Shown here piece by piece: positions 1-5,754 of a stretch of DNA of 6,872 nt. Origin of the DNA: Phenylobacterium sp. (GTDB lineage: Bacteria; Pseudomonadota; Alphaproteobacteria; Caulobacterales; Caulobacteraceae); contig JAHUZY010000226.1 of NCBI GenBank assembly GCA_019264505.1, forward strand, positions 1 through 6,872, read 5' to 3'. The position numbers were made by a program, and so were the translations under genes. The stretch's first letter is position 1. Every line of letters begins with the position of its first letter. The notes beneath the pieces are model-generated. The model had not been told where the DNA came from, ran no database searches, and worked only from the letters and a program-made list of their open reading frames with translations.

Positions 1-168
1 CGCCAGATCCGTCAGCTGACGCTCCAGCTGGTCCCAGGCGAAGCCTGGCATCGACTCCGCCTGCGGCGAGGGTTTCGGCCACTTTTCCTCGAAGGCCTCG
101 ATCTCGCGTCTGAGGTGCAGGGCCCGGTTCACCGACGCCCGCCGATCCTCGCCATTCCAGTGCTTCAT
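1..168 (-). CDS. Hypothetical protein, 3' end outside the window
   Basis: The N-terminal 56 residues of a protein read from ATG at 168-166 leftward off the window edge; the C-terminus is missing. It begins MKHWNGEDRRASVNRALHLR and continues through a charged, probably helical stretch (about residues 14-30) and a Pro-rich spacer (31-41) to an amphipathic stretch ending RQLTDLA. No signal peptide, membrane segment or known motif is visible, so I do not recognise the family. Coding is supported by an AGGAGG ribosome binding site (182-177) 8 bases before the ATG and by roughly 85% G/C at third codon positions, clearly higher than in the competing frame over the same bases. It lies downstream of the LuxR-type gene on the same strand and may be cotranscribed with it. 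It is probably a small soluble cytoplasmic protein; the function is unknown. Confidence 0.7.
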   Translation of the reverse strand, partial: MKHWNGEDRRASVNRALHLRREIEAFEEKWPKPSPQAESMPGFAWDQLERQLTDLA

Positions 169-481
169 GGGTCTCGCCTCCTGATGAGGCTTCACCCGAC
201 CATGCCGGCGGCGGCCGGTCTGTCCTGACCGTGTCCTGTCCTGATGCGATCAGGACAGACCCAGGCGCAGCCCCGCTCTCCCGCTCATGATCGGCCAGCA
301 GTCGGGCGGCGTGGTAGCGGTCGTTGACCCCCAGCTTGCGCCGCGCCCGGTCGCAATAGGTGTCCACCGAGGTCTTGGACATCCCCAGCTCACGGGCGAT
401 CTGCTTGGAGCTGAAATGGCGATCCACCAGGCGCAGGCACTCCCGTTCCCGCGCGGTCAGCAGCTGCACCTGTTCCGTCAT
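1..481 (-). CDS. Small LuxR/GerE-type HTH regulator, open at window edge
   Basis: A DNA-binding transcription regulator consisting of a LuxR-type helix-turn-helix without an N-terminal receiver or ligand-binding domain. The domain occupies residues 5-65: the LTARERECLRLV opening, the SSKQIARELGMSKTSVDTY recognition unit (24-42) and the RARRKLGVNDRYHAARLLA helix (45-63). The start is firm: ATG 481-479 is the first start after an in-frame TGA at 490-488. A GAAGGG sits very close upstream, so the ribosome binding site is poor. Third-position G/C is high through residue 70, then falls. The frame contains no stop down to base 2 and runs through the whole 1-168 gene. Either the product truly continues, or a frameshift near 200-275 has removed its normal end (TGA exists in both other frames there). 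The HTH assignment is firm; the C-terminal extent is not. The promoter and targets are not evident. Confidence 0.72.
   Translation of the reverse strand, partial: MTEQVQLLTARERECLRLVDRHFSSKQIARELGMSKTSVDTYCDRARRKLGVNDRYHAARLLADHERESGAAPGSVLIASGQDTVRTDRPPPAWSGEASSGGETHEALEWRGSAGVGEPGPAPQTRDRGLRGKVAETLAAGGVDARLRLGPAGASADGSG
177..182 (-). promoter_or_regulatory. Shine-Dalgarno AGGAGG for the gene at 168
   Basis: On the minus strand AGGAGG ends 8 bases before ATG 168-166. It is the strongest ribosome binding site in the window. It is the main argument that the 1-168 frame is translated, rather than the overlapping LuxR-type frame that also stays open here. Confidence 0.7.
217..261. repeat. Nested inverted repeats built on TGTCCTGA
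   Basis: Two perfect inverted repeats share their right arm. The outer pair is GGTCTGTCCTGA (217-228) with its reverse complement at 250-261 (12 bp, 21-base loop). The inner pair is TGTCCTGAT (237-245) with its reverse complement at 249-257 (9 bp, 3-base loop). TGTCCTG occurs three times directly (221-227, 232-238, 237-243) and once inverted (251-257). The two hairpins are mutually exclusive. The element lies after the DNA-binding domain of the LuxR-type gene and about 50 bases before the start at 168. It could be an operator, an attenuator or a transcript-end hairpin; there is no T tract on either side. Confidence 0.6.
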
Positions 482-608
482 GACCCTTCATCCCCGATGG
501 ATGGTTTCACTACACGCTATGCGGGGGTCTGCGTCCATCTCCCGCCTTCGAACGTATAGCCCAACAGATGGGATCGCTCAGAGGTTGAGCGTCAAGATGG
601 AGCCGGAG
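482..608. promoter_or_regulatory. Divergent intergenic region between two HTH genes
   Basis: This 127-base spacer lies between the leftward LuxR-type start and the rightward Xre-type start, so it should hold promoters for both directions, including that of the possible xre-kinase-permease operon. It is visibly less GC-rich than the flanking genes. I see a TATAGC (555-560) and a palindromic TTCGAA (547-552), but no pair of -35 and -10 boxes at good spacing, so no promoter position is claimed. Autoregulation by either HTH protein is possible by context only. Confidence 0.4.
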
Positions 609-1019
609 ATGAATTTGACGGAGTCGGATGCGAAGACGGACGTCGACGGCGTCGATCGGGCGATCGGCGCCCGGGTTCGCGCCCGCCGTCGATCCCTCAG
701 CATGAGCCAGTCGGACCTGGCCGAGCGGCTGGGAGTCTCCTTCCAGCAGGTTCAGAAATACGAACGCGGCGCCAACCGTATCTCGGGCTCCACCCTGGTG
801 GCGGCCAGCCGCGCCCTGCAGACGACGGTGAGCTGGCTGGTGGGCGAAGAGACCCACGACAGCGCCCCGCCGGACGAGGCCTTCACGGCCCTGATGACCC
901 CGGGCGCCCTCGAGATGCTGGAAGCCTACCGGGTCATTCCCCGTTCCCGGGCGCGCCAGGCCCTGCTGGCCCTGGCCCGGGAGATGGCCCGGGACGACGA
1001 GCCTCAGCCCGGGCTTTGA
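609..1019 (+). CDS. Xre/Cro-type HTH transcriptional regulator
   Basis: A 136-residue cytoplasmic DNA-binding protein. After a 13-residue acidic leader, an HTH_3 domain spans about residues 15-78. Its second helix is MSQSDLAERLGVS and its recognition helix carries FQQVQKYERGANR, a form typical of alphaproteobacterial Xre regulators. It ends with a helix (about 100-128, LEMLEAYRVI then RARQALLALAREMA) that resembles the C-terminal helix of longer members of this family and could serve in dimerisation. I chose ATG 609 because GGAG (599-602) lies 6 bases upstream; ATG 597 (MEPEMNL) is an in-frame alternative with a weaker site. The open frame reaches back to 360, but that part overlaps the opposite-strand HTH gene and is not credible. 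The gene lies 35 bases before the ShkA-like kinase and may be its operon leader. Its target genes cannot be told from the sequence. Confidence 0.88.
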   Translation: MNLTESDAKTDVDGVDRAIGARVRARRRSLSMSQSDLAERLGVSFQQVQKYERGANRISGSTLVAASRALQTTVSWLVGEETHDSAPPDEAFTALMTPGALEMLEAYRVIPRSRARQALLALAREMARDDEPQPGL

Positions 1020-1054
1020 CGGGCCGTTAAATCCGGCGGGTCTAGGCTGGAGAC

Positions 1055-2611
1055 ATGGGAACGCCAGCCGACCACATTGATGGGCCCGCCGCCGATGGCG
1101 AGCAGATCAGCACAGGGCAACTCGCCGCCCTCAGCCACGAATTCCGCACGCCCCTGAGCGGCGTGCTCGGCATGGCGCGTCTCCTGGAGGGGACGCGACT
1201 GAGCGCCGAGCAGCGCGCCTATGTGAGCGCCATGCGTGACTCTGGCGAACATCTGCTGGGTCTGGTCAATGAGCTGCTGGACTTCGCCCGCCTGGGCGCC
1301 GGCAAGGTCGAGCTGCGCGCCGCCCCGGTTCCGGTGGAGGAGCTGCTGCGGGCGGTCTGCGAACTGCTCAGCCCCCGGGCCCACGAGAAGGGCCTGGAGA
1401 TCGCCTGGGCCTCGCCGGACGCCGAGGCGGTTCTGTTGGCTGACGAAAGCCGCTTGCGGCAAATCCTGCTCAACTTCGCCGGCAACGCCGTGAAATTCAC
1501 CGCCAACGGCGGTGTCCTGCTGGGGGCGGCGCCTGCGGGCGAGGGACGCTGGCGCTTCACCGTCACGGATACGGGCCCTGGCGTCAGCCAGGCCGCCCGG
1601 GACCTCATTTTCGAAGCCTTCGCCCAGTCAGATCCCAGCCATCAGCTGACCGGGTCTGGCCTGGGCCTGGCCATCGCCCGGCGCCTGGCCCTGGCCATGG
1701 GGGGCGAGGTGGGCGTCGAAACCGCGGCCCACGGCGGCGCGGTCTTCTGGTTTGAGGCGCCGTTCGAGACCCTGGCCGGATCGACAGCGGTCCCGTCGCG
1801 ACCGCTGGCCGGCCTGCGGGTCGGGATCGCCTCTCCCAACCTTGTGGTGCGCGAGGCCGCCAGTCGGCAGGTGCTGGCCTGCGGCGGGACGCCGGTGGTC
1901 GCCGCTCAGGTGGAGGAGCTCCTGCCCCTGACCGGGCCGCAGGACGTCCTGTTGCTGGACCACGCGCTCGGCCAAGGGGGGCGCAAGGTGCGCCGCCCCT
2001 TCGACCGCCCGGCCCTGATCCTGCTGGCGCCGGAGGAGCGCGACCGCATCGCCCGCTACCGGGCCTCTGGATTCTGCGGCTATCTGATCAAGCCCCTGCG
2101 GCGCGCCTCCCTGGCCGAGCGGGTGCTGGCGGCCCTGCAGAGCGCGGCCGACCAGGCTCCGGCGCCGGACGATGACCGGGTCGCCCCGGCGACGGCGCCT
2201 GGCGCCCGGGTGCTGCTGGTGGAGGATAATCCGGTCAATGCGCTGCTGGCCCGCACCCTGCTAAGCCGTGAAGGTTGCAGCATCGACCACGCGCTCACCG
2301 GCCATGAGGCCCTGGCCGCCCTGCAGGTCGGCGCCTATGACCTGGTGCTGATGGACATGCGTCTGCCCGACATCACGGGCGAAGAGACCACGCGGCGACT
2401 GCGCGCCGCCGGCGTCGAGACTCCGGTGGTCGCCCTGACGGCCAACGCCTTCCAGGAGGACCGGGAGGCCTGCATGGCCGCCGGCATGAACGACTTCCTG
2501 GTCAAGCCCCTGGCCGTAGAGGCCCTGCGCATCGTGCTTTCCCGCTGGGCCCGACGGTCCCTGGACGCCCCGGTCTGGACGGAAGCCGCAGGGCGCGCCA
2601 AGGTCGGCTGA
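1055..2611 (+). CDS. shkA: ShkA-like hybrid histidine kinase with pseudo-receiver and receiver
   Basis: A 518-residue soluble hybrid kinase. Domain order: HisKA with phospho-accepting His28 (LSHEFRTPLSG); HATPase_c with N-box N140/N144, G1 box DTGPG (172-176), F-box (185-189) and G2 box GSGLGLAI (200-207); receiver 1 at about 252-362; a linker with DDR at 373-375; receiver 2 at about 384-500 with E390/D391, phospho-acceptor D434, T462 and K484. Receiver 1 has A259-S260 instead of the acidic pair, so it should not accept phosphate normally. It keeps R329, Y343, P347, R349 and S352, which line up with my recollection of the cyclic-di-GMP contacts in Caulobacter ShkA at a constant 5-residue offset. 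There, the ligand frees receiver 2 from a DDR latch and phosphate passes through ShpA to TacA, driving stalk genes. There is no PAS domain or membrane segment. ATG 1055 is the only start that fits a His28 so near the N-terminus; the ribosome site is modest (GGAG 2 bases upstream, AGG 8 bases upstream). The next gene starts 35 bases downstream. Orthology to ShkA is inferred. Confidence 0.85.
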   Translation: MGTPADHIDGPAADGEQISTGQLAALSHEFRTPLSGVLGMARLLEGTRLSAEQRAYVSAMRDSGEHLLGLVNELLDFARLGAGKVELRAAPVPVEELLRAVCELLSPRAHEKGLEIAWASPDAEAVLLADESRLRQILLNFAGNAVKFTANGGVLLGAAPAGEGRWRFTVTDTGPGVSQAARDLIFEAFAQSDPSHQLTGSGLGLAIARRLALAMGGEVGVETAAHGGAVFWFEAPFETLAGSTAVPSRPLAGLRVGIASPNLVVREAASRQVLACGGTPVVAAQVEELLPLTGPQDVLLLDHALGQGGRKVRRPFDRPALILLAPEERDRIARYRASGFCGYLIKPLRRASLAERVLAALQSAADQAPAPDDDRVAPATAPGARVLLVEDNPVNALLARTLLSREGCSIDHALTGHEALAALQVGAYDLVLMDMRLPDITGEETTRRLRAAGVETPVVALTANAFQEDREACMAAGMNDFLVKPLAVEALRIVLSRWARRSLDAPVWTEAAGRAKVG

Positions 2612-2615
2612 ATCT

Positions 2616-2631
2616 GGCGGGGCGTCCCGCC
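2616..2631 (+). other. Small hairpin before the permease ribosome binding site
   Basis: GGCGGG (2616-2621) and CCCGCC (2626-2631) form a 6-bp GC stem with a 4-base loop in the 35-base gap between the kinase stop and the permease start. It ends just before the GGGGAG ribosome site (2636-2641). It could slightly affect translation or mRNA stability; in DNA this GC-rich it could also be chance. Confidence 0.25.
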
Positions 2632-2646
2632 TCGGGGGGAGACGCC

Positions 2647-4398
2647 ATGAACACCCAAGACGCCGGCCAGACGCCAGCGCCCAAGCCCAGCCTGTGGTCG
2701 GCCCTGACCGTCTATGGGGAGCGAAGGGCGCTGATCATGCTGGCCCTGGGCTTCGCCTCGGGCCTGCCCAACCTGCTGATCTTCGACACCCTGTCGGCCT
2801 GGCTGCGGGAGTCGGGCCTGTCCCTTCAGGTCATCAGCATCTTCTCCCTGGCGACGCTGGCCTATTCCATGAAGCTGCTCTGGGCTCCGCTGGTGGACCG
2901 GACGAAGATCCCGTGGCTCACCAACCGGCTGGGCCATCGGCGATCCTGGATGCTGGTGGCCCAGGCCGCGGTGATGATCGGCCTGTGGCTGGTGGCCGGC
3001 GGCGATCCGGTGCGCAATCTCGGCATGATGGCGCTTCTGGCGGTGCTGGTGGCCTTCGCCGGCGCGACCCAGGACATCGTCATCGACGCCTGGCGGATCG
3101 AGGCGGCTGGCGAGACCCGTCAGGGCGCTCTGGCGGCCGCCTATCAGTGGGGCTACCGCATCGCCATCATCGTGGCCGGCGCCGTGCCGCTGATCCTGGC
3201 CCAGCAGTACAGCTGGAACGTCTCCTATCTGGTCATGGCCGCCCTGATGCTGGTGGGGGTGGCCGGCGTCCTGGGCGCCCCGCGGGAAGCCCAGCACATT
3301 GTGCGCGCCATCAATCTGGAGGGCGTGCCCTCACGGCCCGGACTTGAGCTCCCCGAATGGCTGGCCCGTCTGACCCTGGTGGTGGCCGGCGCCATCGTCC
3401 TGGGCTCGGGCCTGGCCGGTTCGGCCGACATCCTGGCCCAGGGGCTCGGCGCGATCGGCCAGGCCGGCGCCGGCGAGTCCCTGGCGGGCGCCTGGACGAG
3501 CCGGCCCTGGGGGGTCTTCCTGCAGGTGGGCGCCGTGCTGGCGGGCGGCGGTCTGATCGTGCTGGCGGCCTTTCCGATCCCGGGCTTCCGCACCCGGCCC
3601 GGCGTCTATCTCTCGGCGGCGCTGTTTGATCCCTTCATCGACTTCTTTGATCGCTACCGGGGGACCGCGGCCCTGATCCTGGCCCTGATCTGTCTCTATC
3701 GGCTGGCGGATTTCGTCCTCAACATCATGACCCCCTTCTATCTCGACCTGGGCTTCACCCTGGTGGAGATCGCCGAGGTGCGGAAGGTGTTCGGGGTGGC
3801 CATGTCCATGCTCGGCGTCTTCCTGGGCGGGCTGGCGGTGGCGAGGTTCGGCCTGCTCCAGGCCATGCTGATCGGCGCCTTTGCAGGCCCCCTGAGCAAC
3901 CTGATCTTCGCCTGGCTGGCCCTGAAGGGGGCTTCGCTTCCCGCGCTGTTTGTCGCCATCGGCGTGGACAATGTGGCCGGCGGCTTCGCCGGCACCTGCC
4001 TGATCGCCTACATGTCCAGCCTGACGGGCCACGGCTTCACCGCCACCCAGTATGCGGTCTTCTCATCCTTCTACTCTCTGCCGGGCAAGCTCCTGGCCTC
4101 CCAGTCGGGCCGTATCGTCGAGAGCACGGCGGCGGCGGCTGAGGCCGGCGGCGTCCTGGGGGGACTGCGCGGCCTTTTCGCCGGCCTGCCGGCCGAAGCC
4201 TATGCCGGGGCCGTGGAGAAGTCCGGGGTCAGCCCCGCCTCGCTGGGCACAGGCTATCTGCTGTTCTTCGTCTATTCGGCCGCGATCGGGGTGGTGGGCA
4301 TCGTCCTGGCCTTCATGGTCGCCGCGCGCCAGAAGCCGCTGGCCCCTCAGCCCGCCGAGGGTGAGGCCGAAGGAGCTGCGCCCTCGCCGCCCGGCTGA
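2647..4398 (+). CDS. ampG: AmpG-family muropeptide permease (MFS)
   Basis: An inner-membrane major facilitator protein of 583 residues. AmpG permeases import GlcNAc-anhydro-MurNAc peptides from the periplasm for cell-wall recycling and, where an inducible beta-lactamase exists, for its induction. Family signatures are clear: GLPNLLIFDTLSAWLRESG (39-57), LLWAPLVDR (77-85), GHRRSWML (96-103), ATQDIVIDAWRIE (140-152) and FTATQYAVFSSF (464-475). Roughly 12-14 hydrophobic segments are visible; two extra ones (about 241-260 and 287-309) lie in the central part between the two six-helix halves. The protein is longer than the about 490-residue E. coli AmpG, partly from this centre and from a soluble loop at 493-530. 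ATG 2647 has GGGGAG 5 bases upstream. The C-terminal tail (562-583) is a low-complexity Ala/Pro/Glu stretch, and its coding end overlaps the convergent protease gene by 52 bp. It probably shares an operon with the kinase. Substrate is inferred from family; a related MFS carrier remains possible. Confidence 0.85.
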   Translation: MNTQDAGQTPAPKPSLWSALTVYGERRALIMLALGFASGLPNLLIFDTLSAWLRESGLSLQVISIFSLATLAYSMKLLWAPLVDRTKIPWLTNRLGHRRSWMLVAQAAVMIGLWLVAGGDPVRNLGMMALLAVLVAFAGATQDIVIDAWRIEAAGETRQGALAAAYQWGYRIAIIVAGAVPLILAQQYSWNVSYLVMAALMLVGVAGVLGAPREAQHIVRAINLEGVPSRPGLELPEWLARLTLVVAGAIVLGSGLAGSADILAQGLGAIGQAGAGESLAGAWTSRPWGVFLQVGAVLAGGGLIVLAAFPIPGFRTRPGVYLSAALFDPFIDFFDRYRGTAALILALICLYRLADFVLNIMTPFYLDLGFTLVEIAEVRKVFGVAMSMLGVFLGGLAVARFGLLQAMLIGAFAGPLSNLIFAWLALKGASLPALFVAIGVDNVAGGFAGTCLIAYMSSLTGHGFTATQYAVFSSFYSLPGKLLASQSGRIVESTAAAAEAGGVLGGLRGLFAGLPAEAYAGAVEKSGVSPASLGTGYLLFFVYSAAIGVVGIVLAFMVAARQKPLAPQPAEGEAEGAAPSPPG

Positions 4399-5318
4399 CC
4401 CGGCGCCTTGGGCGCTGCGCCCTCCGGCAGGGCTTCCGGAGCGGGGATGGCCGCCGGCGTCCCGCGGTCCGGCCGGGCGTTGGCGGCGTCCGGCGCGATG
4501 CAGATCACCTGGGCCACCCGCAGGTCGCGGCGCAGATTGTCCGCCACACGGCCGTAGTTTTCCGGGGTGACCGGCTCGCCCACGGCGAAGTTGGCCGCCT
4601 GCCGGCCTGAGGCGTTCAGGGCGGTCAGCACGGTTTCCGGCGAGGTGGTGTAGATGCGGCCCCGCCGCGGCGCCTCGGCCACCGTCACCCCGATGACCCG
4701 GCCGCCGCTGTCCAGGGCCGGCGCCCCCGACAGCCCCGCCAGGGTGCCGGTGAGGCCATCTGTGCGGCCGGTCTCGGCCCAGACCAGGACCGACTCCGTG
4801 CGCTCGCCCCGGCCGCGGACGACGAGGTTCTCGCGGCCCAGTAGGCGCGAGGTCGCCTCGCCGGCGCGGCCCTGCGGATAGCCCGGGTGGAAGGCCCGGT
4901 CCCCTCGGCGCAGGGTCCGGTCGAGGCCCAGCGGCAGGGCCGGCGCCCCGCCCTCGGTGATCAGAATGGCGGCCTCGCCCCGGGGGTCGATGAACACCTC
5001 GGCGTCCACCCCGCGGCCGTCGGCGACCATGATGGCCGCATGGCTGCAGCCTTCCACCACATGGCGGGCGGTCATCCAGACGCCATCATCAGAGACGGCG
5101 AAGGCCGTGCCCGCCCCGGGCTCGGCGGTCTGCGGCACCTCGACCACCACGGCGGGATCAAAAGGCGAGGCCGGTCCGAGCGGCAGGCCTTCCTCGCCCG
5201 GCACCGGCGGCGGCGGCGGCGGCGCAGCGGCGTTCTCCTGCCGGCCCACGGCCGAGATCAGGAGGGCCAGCACCACGGCGGCGTAGACGAGCCAGTCCGG
5301 AAGACGGGGAAAGTGCAT
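4347..5318 (-). CDS. Membrane-anchored trypsin-like serine protease
   Basis: A 323-residue protein with a short cytoplasmic N-terminus, one membrane segment (about 10-24, an uncleaved anchor or signal) and a Pro-rich linker with six consecutive prolines (33-38). A trypsin-like (S1/Trypsin_2, HtrA-like) domain at about 65-235 would face the periplasm. The catalytic His86 lies in TARHVVEG and the nucleophile Ser197 in GLSGAPALDSGGRVIGV. The place of the usual catalytic Asp (DPxxDLALL in HtrA) reads DPRGEAAIL, giving Glu115, so activity may be altered. No PDZ domain follows; residues 250-275 are a small conserved-looking segment and 280-323 a low-complexity Ala/Pro/Gly tail. Cysteines 91 and 273 could form a disulfide. 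ATG 5318 lies 7 bases after the DUF350 stop, without a clear ribosome site, suggesting translational coupling. The gene end overlaps the convergent permease gene. The substrate is unknown. Confidence 0.82.
   Translation of the reverse strand: MHFPRLPDWLVYAAVVLALLISAVGRQENAAAPPPPPPVPGEEGLPLGPASPFDPAVVVEVPQTAEPGAGTAFAVSDDGVWMTARHVVEGCSHAAIMVADGRGVDAEVFIDPRGEAAILITEGGAPALPLGLDRTLRRGDRAFHPGYPQGRAGEATSRLLGRENLVVRGRGERTESVLVWAETGRTDGLTGTLAGLSGAPALDSGGRVIGVTVAEAPRRGRIYTTSPETVLTALNASGRQAANFAVGEPVTPENYGRVADNLRRDLRVAQVICIAPDAANARPDRGTPAAIPAPEALPEGAAPKAPGQPGGEGAAPSASPSAG
5205..5222. repeat. (CGG)6 trinucleotide repeat coding for Pro6
   Basis: Six perfect CGG units on the plus strand encode prolines 33-38 of the protease on the minus strand, in the linker between its membrane anchor and its protease domain. 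Copy-number slippage would change linker length by whole residues without breaking the frame. Confidence 0.7.
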
Positions 5319-5325
5319 CAGGCGG

Positions 5326-5754
5326 TCAGGTCGCCACGGCTGCGGCGAGGATCAGGGCGGTGGCGAGCTTGGCGCCCACCAGCAGGGCGGCGGCGGCGAC
5401 CTCGCCCTCCTGGATCCGCTGCGGCAGGCCCCGCAACAGCAGGTCCACCAGCCGGAAGACCAGCAGCTGGACCATCACCGTCGAGACCCCCCAGATGATG
5501 ATCTCCACCAGGGAGGTGGACGAGTTCAATGACAAGGCCAGGGGGGCGGCCAGGCCCACCAGCACGCCGCCCAGGGAGATGGCGGCCGCGGCGTTGCCGT
5601 CGCGGATCAGGGCGACTTCCTTGTGTGGGGTCAGCAGCACATAGAGCGCGGCCCCCAGGAACAGGATCAGCACCGCCACGCCAGCGTGCAGCAGGGTCGT
5701 GGGAAAGCCGATGGCGAAGGCCTGGATTTCCGGAGACTGAAGGTCGGGGGGCAT
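5326..5754 (-). CDS. DUF350 (YjfL-type) four-helix membrane protein
   Basis: A 142-residue inner-membrane protein with four hydrophobic segments at about 21-42, 57-78, 84-105 and 120-141. It fits DUF350, whose members consist of two related two-helix halves. The halves are visible here: IRDGNAAAAISLGGVLVGL in the first corresponds to IQEGEVAAAALLVGAKLAT in the second, each with a charged or polar entry (RDGN, QEGE) followed by an Ala-rich helix. Family biochemistry is poorly known; members such as E. coli YjfL lie in envelope-stress-related clusters. ATG 5754 has GAGGTGA 6 bases upstream, a good ribosome site. It starts 68 bases after the rlmN stop and ends 7 bases before the protease gene, so it is probably cotranslated with the protease. 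The two may form one membrane complex, which is inference from spacing. Family assignment is confident, role unknown. Confidence 0.85.
   Translation of the reverse strand: MPPDLQSPEIQAFAIGFPTTLLHAGVAVLILFLGAALYVLLTPHKEVALIRDGNAAAAISLGGVLVGLAAPLALSLNSSTSLVEIIIWGVSTVMVQLLVFRLVDLLLRGLPQRIQEGEVAAAALLVGAKLATALILAAAVAT

Noticed and set aside
555..560. TATAGC as a -10 box for the Xre gene
   Set aside because: No recognisable -35 element lies 16-18 bases upstream (GTCCAT-like sequence only).
360..608. N-terminal extension of the Xre gene back to ATG 360
   Set aside because: It would lie opposite the LuxR-type HTH gene and across the divergent spacer. Its residues are Ser/Arg-rich without pattern, and good starts exist at 597 and 609.
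2335..3297. Long minus-strand open frame (320 codons) opposite the kinase end and permease
   Set aside because: It is His/Gln/Gly-rich with no domain, lies antisense to two clear genes, and is typical of stop-poor GC-rich DNA.
3331..4032. Minus-strand open frame opposite the permease
   Set aside because: Its composition (Gln/Gly/His/Asp) mirrors the hydrophobic codons of the membrane protein on the other strand; no motif.
4410..4441. Two hairpins after the permease stop (4410-4422 and 4422-4441) as a terminator
   Set aside because: The stems are only 6 bp, one has a 1-base loop, there is no T run, and they lie inside the protease coding region; chance in GC-rich DNA is likely.
4887..5498. 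Plus-strand open frame of 203 codons opposite protease and DUF350
   Set aside because: Arg/Gly/Pro-rich shadow of two well-supported minus-strand genes.
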